From the NCBI RefSeq assembly GCF_900100665.1, contig NZ_FNCS01000003.1, forward strand, positions 186,001 to 250,000: DNA of 64,000 nt, given 5' to 3'. The stretch comes from Pelagibacterium luteolum (GTDB lineage Bacteria > Pseudomonadota > Alphaproteobacteria > Rhizobiales > Devosiaceae). The translations under genes were made by a program, and so were the position numbers. Shown here in pieces: positions 37,270-45,534 of the stretch. The stretch's first letter is position 1, and every line of letters begins with the position of its first letter. The notes under the pieces were generated by a model, which was not told the DNA's origin, did not search any database, and saw nothing but the letters and a program-made list of their open reading frames with translations.

Positions 37270-37517
37270 AAGTTCTCTATTTCGCGTGGCTACGCGAACG
37301 TCTCGGACGTGATTTCGATGAGGTCAGCCCACCGGACGGCGTCCGTTCGATCGCCGACCTGATCGATTGGCTCGGCGCAAAAGACGAAGGTTTCGCGCTC
37401 GCGACGGCGAACCGAGAACTGATCCGCGCCGCAATCGATGACGAGCTCGTCGAGCACGACACACCGATTGGATCGGCGTCCACAGTGGCGCTCTTCCCCC
37501 CGATGACCGGTGGCTGA
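37266..37517 (+). CDS. moaD: Molybdopterin synthase small subunit
   Basis: A ubiquitin-like sulfur carrier of 83 residues that donates the dithiolene sulfur. It ends in PPMTGG, and the terminal Gly-Gly is the site of thiocarboxylation. It starts at TTG 37266, which overlaps the pgsA stop. The moaE reading frame begins before the moaD stop, so the two subunits are translationally coupled. Confidence 0.93.
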   Translation: MKVLYFAWLRERLGRDFDEVSPPDGVRSIADLIDWLGAKDEGFALATANRELIRAAIDDELVEHDTPIGSASTVALFPPMTGG

Positions 37518-37965
37518 CGTGAGCGTGACACTCCAATCCGAGCCGTTCGATCCAGGGGCCTTGGTCAACGCCTTTCTAAGTTCGAGTCAGGGTGCAGGCG
37601 CAGCTGTCACCTTTACCGGCATCGTGCGCTCGAGCGAAGACGACCCCATCGTCTCGATGACACTGGAGCATTATCCGAGCCTCGCCAAACGACAATTGCT
37701 GGATTTGCGCGACGCTGCCATCGCCCGGTTTGCGCTCATCGACGCCACGATCATCCACCGCTTCGGAACGCTGTATCCCGGCGACCCGATCGTGCAGGTC
37801 ATGACACTGGCGCCCCACCGGCAAGCCGCTTTCGATGGCGCCAATTTCATCATGGACACGCTCAAGACCACAGCACCCTTCTGGAAAAAGGAGGAGCGTG
37901 CTGGAGCCTCGGAGTGGGTAAAAGCCAAGCAGAGCGACGACGCAGCAACGGCGCGCTGGGCATAA
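37510..37965 (+). CDS. moaE: Molybdopterin synthase catalytic subunit
   Basis: Converts precursor Z to molybdopterin together with MoaD. The 151-residue protein has AAVTFTGIVRS, LEHYPSLAKRQL, and the active-site region TTAPFWKKEE with its conserved lysines; HRFGTLYPGDPIVQV is typical. The start is GTG at 37510 or 37519; both are followed by family-like sequence. Last gene of the SDR-uvrC-pgsA-moaD-moaE run. Confidence 0.94.
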   Translation: MADVSVTLQSEPFDPGALVNAFLSSSQGAGAAVTFTGIVRSSEDDPIVSMTLEHYPSLAKRQLLDLRDAAIARFALIDATIIHRFGTLYPGDPIVQVMTLAPHRQAAFDGANFIMDTLKTTAPFWKKEERAGASEWVKAKQSDDAATARWA

Positions 37966-37999
37966 AAAAGCCGGGGACGTCAATACGTTATCCCCGGCT
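37965..37999 (-). terminator. Terminator between moaE and ilvE (best for ilvE)
   Basis: The inverted repeat agccgggga / tccccggct encloses an 11-13 nt loop. On the minus strand it is followed by tttttta, so it ends the ilvE transcript; it can also slow the plus-strand moaE transcript. Confidence 0.75.
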
Positions 38000-38026
38000 C
38001 CAGATTCTCTTCTATAGTCTCAGAAT

Positions 38027-38920
38027 TTACTCGGCAGCAGCTTTCTTGGGCTGCACTTCGCTCATATAGGCTTCGACAAGCGTCCGGCAGGCTTCGCCCG
38101 GCGTGAACTTGTATTCACCGACTTCCGAAACCGGTGTCACCTCAGCAGCCGTTCCTGTGAGGAAACACTCGTCGAACTCCGACAGCTCTTCAGGCCGGAT
38201 ATGCCGCTCGGTTACCGTGTAACCATTAGCCTTCGCCAAACCGATCAGCGTCCGACGCGTAATGCCATCGAGGAAGCAATCGGGCGTCGGCGTCGTGATT
38301 TCCTTGCCCTTGACGAAGAAGACGTTCGCTCCGGTCGCCTCGGCAACATAGCCCCGATAGTCCAGCATCAGAGCGTCGGCATAGCCCTTGTCCATGGCAG
38401 CATGCTTGGAGAGCGTGCAGATCATGTAAAGGCCAGCGGCCTTCGCCTTGCACGGAATGGTCTCCGGCGAAGGACGCTTCCAGTCGGCCCATGTCAGGCG
38501 AATGCCCTTGAGGCGTTCTTCAGTCGAAAAATAGCTCGGCCACACCCATGCCGCGATCGCCAGATGCACCGTGTTGTCACGGGCCGGAACCGAAAGCGTC
38601 TCCGATCCGCGCCATGCCACGGGCCGCATATAGGCATCGACCAGATTGTTCTTGGCCAGGACCTGGCGGCAAGCGTCGTCGATCTCGTCAACGGAATAGG
38701 GAATGGTGAAGTCGAGCGTCTTGCCCGAGAAGATCAGCCGCTCGGTATGTTCGCGCAATTTGAAGACCTCGCCGCCATAGGCGCGCTGACCTTCGAAAAC
38801 GCTGCTGGCGTAGTGCAGTCCATGCGTAAGAACATGCAGCTTGGCGTCCTTCCAGGGCACCATCTCGCCGTTGTACCAGATCCACCCATCTCGTTGATCC
38901 ATTGGCACGGTGGCCATGTC
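38027..38920 (-). CDS. ilvE: Branched-chain amino acid aminotransferase
   Basis: A class IV PLP enzyme for the last step of leucine, isoleucine and valine synthesis. The 297-residue protein has FEGQRAYGG, the PLP lysine region PCKAKAAGLYM, ADALMLDYRGYVAEATGANVF and the C-terminal FLTGTAAEVTPV loop. ATG 38920 has gggag 7 bp upstream; the in-frame extension to 39007 is not family-like. Divergent from the MarR gene. Confidence 0.93.
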   Translation of the reverse strand, partial: DMATVPMDQRDGWIWYNGEMVPWKDAKLHVLTHGLHYASSVFEGQRAYGGEVFKLREHTERLIFSGKTLDFTIPYSVDEIDDACRQVLAKNNLVDAYMRPVAWRGSETLSVPARDNTVHLAIAAWVWPSYFSTEERLKGIRLTWADWKRPSPETIPCKAKAAGLYMICTLSKHAAMDKGYADALMLDYRGYVAEATGANVFFVKGKEITTPTPDCFLDGITRRTLIGLAKANGYTVTERHIRPEELSEFDECFLTGTAAEVTPVSEVGEYKFTPGEACRTLVEAYMSEVQPKKAAAE

Positions 38921-39056
38921 GAACTCCCGAATATTTATCAAGTTTGGTTTGGCATACTCATTGATGCGTTCTCTTCCATAATGGCTCATCTTCTCACCAC
39001 TTGGCAAACCATAGCGGCTCTGTGATAAGTCATTAAACGGAGATGTTGGAAGGACG

Positions 39057-39578
39057 ATGCCAGCTCACGCAATAAATGTCAACAAGGCTGACATAAATTC
39101 GGCGATCTACGATTTCCCCGAAATGCCGATCGACATCATGGGCTTGTTTTTCTTCGCCTATCGAGACTTCGTCCGCGACGCTGACGCTTTGCTCGAGATG
39201 CAGGGATTCGGACGTGCCCATCACCGCGTCATCTATTTCGTGAACCTGCGACCGGGCATGACCGTCGCGGATCTTCTCGATATCCTGCGCATCACCAAGC
39301 AGAGCCTTGCCCGCGTGCTGCGCCAATTGATCGACAGTGGGTATGTCGCGCAAAAGCACGGGGAAACGGATCGCCGCCAGCGCCTTCTCTATCCCACCGA
39401 AAAAGGCCGCGACTTCTTTGAAGTTCTCTCCGCTACCCAGGCAAGACGGATAGAAGCGGCCTTTACCGCCCTGCCCGAGGAAAGTCGGGATTGCGTGAAA
39501 CGCTTCTTTGCAGAAATGACCGAACGCGGCGACCAGCAATTGCTGCGAAACTTGCGGCTCGTCGACCAGCTCCCATAG
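39057..39578 (+). CDS. MarR family transcriptional regulator
   Basis: A 173-residue winged-helix regulator: helices from residue ~30 (LFFFAYRDFVRDADALLEMQGFG), recognition region TVADLLDILRITKQSLARVLRQLI, and wing YVAQKHGETDRRQRLLYPTEKG. ggaagga precedes ATG 39057. An inverted repeat atgtca-N7-tgacat (39076-39094) lies just inside this start, so either it autoregulates there or translation begins at a later ATG (MPIDIMG, residue 23). The divergent ilvE gene is a candidate target. Confidence 0.88.
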   Translation: MPAHAINVNKADINSAIYDFPEMPIDIMGLFFFAYRDFVRDADALLEMQGFGRAHHRVIYFVNLRPGMTVADLLDILRITKQSLARVLRQLIDSGYVAQKHGETDRRQRLLYPTEKGRDFFEVLSATQARRIEAAFTALPEESRDCVKRFFAEMTERGDQQLLRNLRLVDQLP

Positions 39579-39590
39579 GATTTCTCCCAA

Positions 39591-40424
39591 TTGGATATCA
39601 TTTCTACGCTGTTCCTGGCGCTCGTTCAGGGCGTGACCGAATTTCTGCCGATCAGTTCATCGGCCCATCTCATCCTGGGCCGCTGGCTACTTGAAGGCAT
39701 CGGCATCTCCACCGGCTCCATGACGCCAGCAGAGGAGCTGGCGTTCGACATTGCTCTGCATGTCGGCACACTCGGCGCCGTCATGCTCTATTTCCGCCGT
39801 GATATCGCAACGCTTTTCATGGGACTGATCGACGGCGTTACGGGCAAGGGCGGCGAGCGCTTCCGGCTCTTGCTCGTTGTGATCGTCGCGTCGATCCCCA
39901 TCATTATCGGCGCCTTTCTGGCGAAAGACTTCATCACGGAATCTGGCCGCTCGATTCCCATCATCGCCTGGACGACCCTGATCTTCGGCATCCTGCTTTG
40001 GTTCGCCGACCGTCGACCGCAGGAAAAATCTGCAATCGAATCCCTTTCGTTCCGCGACGCGCTGATCATCGGCGGCGCGCAGCTGATCTCGATCATTCCT
40101 GGCGTTTCCCGCTCCGGCATCTGCATGACGGCCGGACGCTTCGTGGGCCTTGATCGGCCACTCTCGGCACGGGTCGCAATGCTGTTGTCGATTCCCACCA
40201 TTCTCGGTGCGGGCACGCTCGCCGGCATCGACATGGTGACCAGCGGCGACTCGCAGCTTACGACCGACGCGCTTATCGGCGGCGTGTTCGCCTTCTTTTT
40301 CGCCTTGGCGGCCATCGCACTACTGATGAAATGGCTGCAGCGCCAGAGCTACACCCCGTTCGTTGTATACCGGGTTGTGCTAGGCGCGCTGCTGCTCGGC
40401 CTTCTCGCGTTCGGCCTCAATTAG
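39591..40424 (+). CDS. uppP: Undecaprenyl-diphosphatase (BacA/UppP)
   Basis: An integral membrane phosphatase recycling the lipid carrier for cell-wall synthesis; excess gives bacitracin resistance. The 277-residue protein has the signature LVQGVTEFLPISSSAHLIL (residues ~10-28) and PGVSRSGICMTAGRFVGL, which hold the catalytic Glu, Ser and Arg. It starts at TTG 39591, with agga about 9 bp before. Its last 45 bp overlap the convergent transporter gene. Confidence 0.95.
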   Translation: MDIISTLFLALVQGVTEFLPISSSAHLILGRWLLEGIGISTGSMTPAEELAFDIALHVGTLGAVMLYFRRDIATLFMGLIDGVTGKGGERFRLLLVVIVASIPIIIGAFLAKDFITESGRSIPIIAWTTLIFGILLWFADRRPQEKSAIESLSFRDALIIGGAQLISIIPGVSRSGICMTAGRFVGLDRPLSARVAMLLSIPTILGAGTLAGIDMVTSGDSQLTTDALIGGVFAFFFALAAIALLMKWLQRQSYTPFVVYRVVLGALLLGLLAFGLN

Positions 40425-41591
40425 ATCGGCTTCGGTGGGTGGCACTGCGATACCGTCGCCACCCTCCTCATCAGCCTGATCGAGGTCACGCACCCATTCG
40501 CGCCACATCGAAACGAGAAGCGCCATCAAGACCGGCCCGATGAAAAGGCCGACAAACCCCATCGTCTTCACGCCACCGACCAGTCCGAAAAAAGTCGGAA
40601 GGAACGGCAGCTTGATCGGTCCGCCCACAAGTTTGGGCCGCAAGGTCTTGTCGACGATGAACAGCTCTACCGAGCCCCAGACAAACAGCGCGATGCCCTG
40701 AAAGACCGAGCCGCTGGCGACCAGATAGACGGACACCAGCGTAAACGACAGCGGCGCACCGCCCGGGATCATCGCAGCCACACCGGTGATGACGCCCAGC
40801 AGCACCGGCGATGGCGCCCCCGCCAACCAGTACGCAAAGCCGAGGATGATACCCTCGCCAATCGCGATGATCGTCATGCCCGTCACGGTCGAACTGATCG
40901 TCGCCGGCACGATCCGCGACAGCCTCTGCCACCGCACCGGTAGGATCCGCTCGCCGAACTTGTCCAATTGCGCCGTCAATGACGCGCCATCGCGATAGAC
41001 GAACAGCAGCGCAATCAGCATGAACAGCAGGTTGAGCGATATGTCGAGCAGGCTTCCGCCGGTCGCGAGGATCGTCTGGTAGATGTTGTAGACGTTGGCT
41101 CCACCAATGACCGCTACATACTGACCAAGCGCTCCAGGCCGGCCGATATAGAGGTCCCATTGCTCCGTGGCCCATTCGCCCACGAGTGGCAGCGTCGCAA
41201 ACCACTCGGGCGCAGCGGCACCCGAGGCGTTGGTGGCCAGAACCCAACTGATCAACTGACGCGCCTCGTTGAGCGCATAAGAAAACGCCATCAGGATCGG
41301 GATGAGGATGAACAGCACGATGACCGCGATCATCAAACTGGCTGCCAAGGTCCTGTTGCCACCCAGGCTGCTCAAGACGCGTCGGTAGATCGGCCAGCTC
41401 GCGAACCCGATGATCAGGGCCGCAAGCACAGGGACGAGAAAGCCATGAAAGAAATAAACGCAGGCCAGCAGGATCAGGAGGATCAGCCACCGCGCCACCG
41501 CCATGGGCGGCACGAGCGCCGATCGCGGCGAGCCGGTCAGACCGAGAAGTCGGGGTTCGCGTTCACGCGGAAAAAGTTCGGGCTGTTTCAC
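40380..41591 (-). CDS. AI-2E family transporter (PerM/TqsA-like)
   Basis: A 403-residue membrane protein with about eight helices and the family core (GLVGGVKTMGFVGLFIGPVLMALLVSMW near the C-terminus, with LAAGIGFASWPIYRRV-like sequence near residue 65). Members export small molecules or act as Na+/H+ antiporters; the AI-2 name does not predict the substrate. Overlaps the uppP 3' end by 45 bp. The polar tail (EADLIEAEREKAEQQRA) is coded in that overlap. Confidence 0.85.
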   Translation of the reverse strand: MKQPELFPREREPRLLGLTGSPRSALVPPMAVARWLILLILLACVYFFHGFLVPVLAALIIGFASWPIYRRVLSSLGGNRTLAASLMIAVIVLFILIPILMAFSYALNEARQLISWVLATNASGAAAPEWFATLPLVGEWATEQWDLYIGRPGALGQYVAVIGGANVYNIYQTILATGGSLLDISLNLLFMLIALLFVYRDGASLTAQLDKFGERILPVRWQRLSRIVPATISSTVTGMTIIAIGEGIILGFAYWLAGAPSPVLLGVITGVAAMIPGGAPLSFTLVSVYLVASGSVFQGIALFVWGSVELFIVDKTLRPKLVGGPIKLPFLPTFFGLVGGVKTMGFVGLFIGPVLMALLVSMWREWVRDLDQADEEGGDGIAVPPTEADLIEAEREKAEQQRA

Positions 41592-41670
41592 GGCGGTAGT
41601 CCGATATGTTATCGCTCATCTATAGGCCACAACACGCGCAACAAGACAAGCAAACCCGGTCGCACAAAAA

Positions 41671-42012
41671 CTACATCAGCCTGCGGCCGTTAGGCACGGG
41701 CTTATCGATCTTGGCGAGGACGACTGCGCCCTCCTCATCTTCGAAACCCAGCGTCAAAACTTCCGATTTGAGCGGCCCGATCTGTCGTGGCGGGAAATTG
41801 ACCACCGCCATCACCTGCCGCCCGACAAGCTCTTCCGGCGTATAATGCACGGTGATCTGCGCTGACGATTTCTTGATCCCGATTTCGGGCCCAAAATCGA
41901 TGATAAGGATGATCGCCGGCTTGCGCGCCTCCGGAAACGGTCGTGCTTCCACTACCGTTCCAACCCGGACGTCGACCTTCAGGAAATCGTCAAAACTGAT
42001 CGTGTCGCTCAT
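41671..42012 (-). CDS. csaA: tRNA-binding domain protein CsaA
   Basis: A 113-residue stand-alone EMAP/OB-fold domain. FLKVDVRVGTVVEARPFPEARKPA is the start of the fold, with the conserved ITVHYTPEELVGRQVMAVVNFPPR and the C-terminal VLTLGFEDEEGAVVLA. CsaA has been described as a chaperone-like tRNA-binding protein. The start overlaps the proC stop by 4 bp, so it is the last gene of a ybjN-proC-csaA operon. Confidence 0.92.
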   Translation of the reverse strand: MSDTISFDDFLKVDVRVGTVVEARPFPEARKPAIILIIDFGPEIGIKKSSAQITVHYTPEELVGRQVMAVVNFPPRQIGPLKSEVLTLGFEDEEGAVVLAKIDKPVPNGRRLM

Positions 42013-42824
42013 TGCCCCAAGTCTTCACTTCTCCTGCGCGCCGCGGCAATAGCGCGATCCATGACCGCACCAAGCCCATCGTCGGCCATAAGAACATCAA
42101 GCGCTGCCTGCGTCGTCCCGTTGGGCGAGGTCACGTTCTTGCGCAACTGCGCGGCCGCGCTCGGATCGTTCTCAAGCAGTGCTGCCGCTCCAACGACCGT
42201 TTGGCGCGCCAATGTCATGGCTTGCTCAGGCGAGAGCCCCTGCTTTTCGCCTGCAACTGCCATGGCCTCGACGAGATAAAACACATAGGCCGGCCCCGAA
42301 CCGGAAACCGCCGTCACTGCGTCGATGAGCTTTTCATCTTCGACCCAGACGACCTGCCCCGCTGCAGCCAATAAGGCATCGGTCAAATCCCGATCATGCG
42401 CGGAAACTGCCGGCGTTGCCACTGCGCCTGAGATCCCTTTCCCCAGTTGTGCCGGGGTGTTGGGCATCGTGCGAACCACCCGATCAGTACCTAGACCTGC
42501 GATGAGTTTCTCCAGAGATATTCCGGCGGCAATTGAAACCACCAGCGTCTCGCTGCCCACAATCGGTTTGACCACGGACAGAACCGCACCCATGACTTGC
42601 GGCTTGACCGCTAGAACGATGACCTCTGGTGCATCGCTCGGCAGATCGGCGCGCAAGATAGCGCCATGAGCTTCTGCGAAAGCGCCGACGCTCTCATGTG
42701 GCTGGGGATCGACGAGTGTGAGGCTCGCGCCCGGCAGCCCGGCGCGGATCCAGCCGGACGCCATGGCCATACCCATCTTGCCGGCTCCCACGAGGAGAAC
42801 CGATCCAACAGTCGAAAGGCTCAT
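42009..42824 (-). CDS. proC: Pyrroline-5-carboxylate reductase
   Basis: Last step of proline synthesis, NAD(P)H-dependent. The 271-residue protein has the Rossmann motif LLVGAGKMGMAMASGW (residues ~9-24), VLAVKPQ, RTMPNTPA, and the signature AVSGSGPAYVFYLVEAM with the C-terminal LRKNVTSPNGTTQAAL. Overlaps of 4 bp with both neighbours make a tight operon. Confidence 0.95.
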   Translation of the reverse strand: MSLSTVGSVLLVGAGKMGMAMASGWIRAGLPGASLTLVDPQPHESVGAFAEAHGAILRADLPSDAPEVIVLAVKPQVMGAVLSVVKPIVGSETLVVSIAAGISLEKLIAGLGTDRVVRTMPNTPAQLGKGISGAVATPAVSAHDRDLTDALLAAAGQVVWVEDEKLIDAVTAVSGSGPAYVFYLVEAMAVAGEKQGLSPEQAMTLARQTVVGAAALLENDPSAAAQLRKNVTSPNGTTQAALDVLMADDGLGAVMDRAIAAARRRSEDLGQ

Positions 42825-43321
42825 GCCTCGCCTACTGTTTCAAACATCACTTCAGCCAACGCGTCCTGTGCAGACTTTCCAGCCCAGACGACGAATTGAA
42901 AAGCCTGATAGTAAAGGTCGCAGCTTTCAGACGCCGAGCGCAAAAGCGCCTCGCATTGTTGAGGCGACACTTCCGCACCACCCGAAAGCAGGTGCGAATT
43001 GCGGAAGAGCACGACGCCTTCCTTGTTCCAGATATCGAAATGGCCGATCCAGAGTTGCTCATTGATCAGCGAAATCAACTGCTTGATTTCGCCCCGCCGC
43101 GCATCGGGGACCTTGAGATCGAATGCGCACGCCAAATGCAGCGACTCCATCTCACGCATCCAGTTGAACGACACATGGTAGTCGCTCCAGCCGCCCTTGA
43201 CCGAAATGGAAATCTCGTCGGCATCTTGCCGCTCGAACGACCAGTCGTTGATCGCGGCGATATGCTCGATGATGTCGACCGGATGGATAGTCCGATCAAT
43301 TTCCAGTTCCAGAAGAGACAT
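42821..43321 (-). CDS. YbjN domain protein
   Basis: A 166-residue YbjN-fold protein, related to type III secretion chaperones. DWSFERQDADEISISVKGGWSDYHVSFNWMREMESLHLACAFDLKVP is the core, followed by LISLINEQLWIGHFDIWNKEGVVLFRNSHLL. Such proteins sit before proC in many Rhizobiales; their role is unknown. The start MSLLELEIDRT is favoured over the frame to 43360. Confidence 0.88.
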   Translation of the reverse strand: MSLLELEIDRTIHPVDIIEHIAAINDWSFERQDADEISISVKGGWSDYHVSFNWMREMESLHLACAFDLKVPDARRGEIKQLISLINEQLWIGHFDIWNKEGVVLFRNSHLLSGGAEVSPQQCEALLRSASESCDLYYQAFQFVVWAGKSAQDALAEVMFETVGEA

Positions 43322-43562
43322 AGCTGGCTCCGCACGCTTAAACGAGGTCTGGGAAAGCACCGCCCAGCCGAAATGCTGAACGTGCTACGCGGCACAACCG
43401 AACCGGCCTGACCGGACCCGAATATGTACTTCTTTCAAAGCAGCACCGGGCAGTGGGTGTACGAATCGTCGTTGAGATAGACTGTACACCGCACCGGTCG
43501 GATGAACCCATAAACGCAGGTTCCAAACCGAGATTCTCTTGTGGATGATCGGATCGTCATGG

Positions 43563-43578
43563 TTAACGGGCCCTTAAC
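43563..43578. promoter_or_regulatory. CtrA-type site TTAA-N7-TTAAC
   Basis: TTAA (43563-43566), seven bases cgggccc, then TTAAC match the CtrA consensus exactly. It lies in the otherwise empty 43322-43610 gap between ybjN (240 bp away) and the phosphoesterase stop. A second exact site lies at 48536. Binding is inferred from pattern only. Confidence 0.5.
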
Positions 43579-43610
43579 AAACCCTTTTACACACAGGCTT
43601 TTAAGGCCCG

Positions 43611-44345
43611 CTAGCGTGTGCGCCCATGCTCGAGATCGCGCGCCCATTTTGCGCTGCCGTGGGCATTTGCGATGGCAGCGGCTGCCATATTGTCATAGGC
43701 GACCTGCCGCAGATTGACGTGCCATCCTTCGGCCGACCGCTCGACAACAGCATAGGCTGCCGCCGCAGACCAACGGCTGGCGGAGTCCCGATCGCTCATT
43801 GTAAACGATGGCCGCCCAACGCTGCCGGGATTGAAGACCACGGTGCCATCATCCAGCGTTATCACCCGTGCGACATGGGTATGGCCGCAGCAATAGAGTG
43901 GATAGCGCTTACCTGAGGGAAGCTCCGCCGCCACCTCATCTCCGGTCGCAACGCGAAACGCTTTGCGATCCTTGCGATCGAGCCAATAGGTCTCGTCCGA
44001 CAGGGGTGAGCCGTGGCTGAGAAAGACTTGGTCCTCAAATACCCGCGTCTCGGGAAGCGCTCGAAGCCAGCTCAACGTCGCATCATCGAGCGCAGCAAGC
44101 GTTTCCTGGTCGTGAGTGTCGAGCAGGTCGGGATCGGCGTCCACGAGATAGCGGTCGGTATTGCCGCGAATGGCGGTCATCTCGACTTTTGCGAGCATGC
44201 CCGCCGTACGCACCGGTTCAAGCGGCCCCACGAAATGATCGCCAAGATTGAGCACGGCGTCGACATCGTGCCGATCGATATCGGCAAGCACCGCTTCGAG
44301 CGCCAGCGCGTTGCCGTGGACGTCGGATATGACGGCCAGTCGCAT
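43611..44345 (-). CDS. Metallophosphoesterase (calcineurin-like, YfcE type)
   Basis: A 244-residue dimetal phosphoesterase. All family motifs are present: SDVHGNALALEA (residues 7-18), NLGDHFVGP, IRGNTDRYL, VFLSHGSP and CCGHTHVARV. The second motif has GDH where GDxVG[R/D] is usual. It probably cleaves phosphodiesters; the substrate is unknown. It ends 3 bp upstream of, and on the same strand as, ubiK, so they form a pair. Confidence 0.9.
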   Translation of the reverse strand: MRLAVISDVHGNALALEAVLADIDRHDVDAVLNLGDHFVGPLEPVRTAGMLAKVEMTAIRGNTDRYLVDADPDLLDTHDQETLAALDDATLSWLRALPETRVFEDQVFLSHGSPLSDETYWLDRKDRKAFRVATGDEVAAELPSGKRYPLYCCGHTHVARVITLDDGTVVFNPGSVGRPSFTMSDRDSASRWSAAAAYAVVERSAEGWHVNLRQVAYDNMAAAAIANAHGSAKWARDLEHGRTR

Positions 44346-44348
44346 GGT

Positions 44349-44600
44349 CTAGCTGGTCTTCTTGGTGCGCTTGAAAGCGTCGAGTTCGCGCCGCAGAGCC
44401 TGGATTTCCTCGCCCTGGATCTGCACCATTTCGCGCAGCGCATCGTAATCTTCGCGCTTGACCAGGTTGAGGTCGTTGACCATGCGTTCCATCTGGCCAC
44501 GCACGGCGGTTTCCGCTTCGCGGCGTACGCCGTCCGCCACCGAGGCAGCGTCGTTCATGATCCGCCCCAGATCGTCGAAAAACTTGCTCGATTGGGTCAT
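44349..44600 (-). CDS. ubiK: UbiK-family ubiquinone biosynthesis accessory factor
   Basis: An 83-residue protein of the BMFP/UbiK family. An amphipathic N-terminal region (KFFDDLGRIMNDAASVADGVRREAE) precedes a C-terminal coiled coil (VKREDYDALREMVQIQGEEIQALRRELDAF), the family layout. UbiK forms trimers that support aerobic ubiquinone synthesis in the Ubi complex. ATG 44600 follows aagga by 7 bp; GTG 44606 is in frame but worse. Divergent from lgt. Confidence 0.88.
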   Translation of the reverse strand: MTQSSKFFDDLGRIMNDAASVADGVRREAETAVRGQMERMVNDLNLVKREDYDALREMVQIQGEEIQALRRELDAFKRTKKTS

Positions 44601-44676
44601 CTTCACTTCCTTTTGCTTGGAGCGCGTTCGGTTCGGTCAATATGTAGGGTCTGGCGACGCGCTTGACCAGAGCCGG

Positions 44677-45534
44677 ATGGGGCGTCATGGTCGCGCCGCC
44701 CGTTTCAATGCCTTGAGGCCCGCCTTGCCGTTTCCCGAAATTGATCCCATCGCCTTTGCCATCGGCCCCATCGTCATCCGCTGGTATGCCCTGGCTTATC
44801 TCGCCGGGATTTTCCTTGGCGTGGGATACGGCATGCTGCTGCTCAAGCGCAAATCGCTCTGGGTCAAGGGCACGCCACCCATGACGCCGGACGAGTTGTT
44901 CGATTTCACCTTCTGGATCGTTATCGGCATCATCATCGGCGGCCGGCTGGGCTATGTCTTCTTCTACGACCCGCTCAATTTCCTTGCGAACCCTGCCTCG
45001 ATCATTGCGCTCTGGGACGGCGGGATGAGCTTCCATGGCGGCATGCTGGGGCTGATGGTCGCCATGATAGTCTATCTCTGGCGCAAAGGGGCCAATATCC
45101 TTTCGGGTCTCGACCTTCTTGCCTGCTGCGCGACCATCGGGTTGTTCCTTGGCCGCGTCGCCAATTTCATCAATGCCGAACTCTACGGCTCGGTCACGAC
45201 GATGCCGTGGGGCGTCATTTTTCCCGGCGGCGGTGACCTGCCGCGTCACCCGAGCCAGCTCTATGAGGGCCTGCTCGAAGGCGTCGTGCTGTTCCTAGTC
45301 ATTCGCTTTTTCACCCATAATCTGCTGGCCCTGCGCAAGCCCGGCCTGGTGGCCGGCATCTTCGGTATTGGGTACGCGGCCTCGCGCATTTTCGTCGAGT
45401 TCTTCCGCCTCCCCGACAGCCATATCGGGTATCTCGCGTTCGACTGGCTGACCATGGGCATGGTGCTGAGCCTGCCGATCCTCGTCGGGGGTATCGGCCT
45501 CGTCGCGTGGTCTCAGTCGCGCCGCCATGCCTGA
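44677..45534 (+). CDS. lgt: Prolipoprotein diacylglyceryl transferase
   Basis: The first enzyme of lipoprotein maturation; it adds diacylglycerol to the lipobox cysteine. The 285-residue membrane protein shows LGYVFFYDP, MSFHGGMLG with the essential His, and GRVANFINAELYGSVT, the Lgt signature. ATG 44677 gives the usual family length; TTG 44725 (LPFPEIDP) is an alternative. The stop overlaps the midA-like gene by 8 bp. Confidence 0.94.
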   Translation: MGRHGRAARFNALRPALPFPEIDPIAFAIGPIVIRWYALAYLAGIFLGVGYGMLLLKRKSLWVKGTPPMTPDELFDFTFWIVIGIIIGGRLGYVFFYDPLNFLANPASIIALWDGGMSFHGGMLGLMVAMIVYLWRKGANILSGLDLLACCATIGLFLGRVANFINAELYGSVTTMPWGVIFPGGGDLPRHPSQLYEGLLEGVVLFLVIRFFTHNLLALRKPGLVAGIFGIGYAASRIFVEFFRLPDSHIGYLAFDWLTMGMVLSLPILVGGIGLVAWSQSRRHA

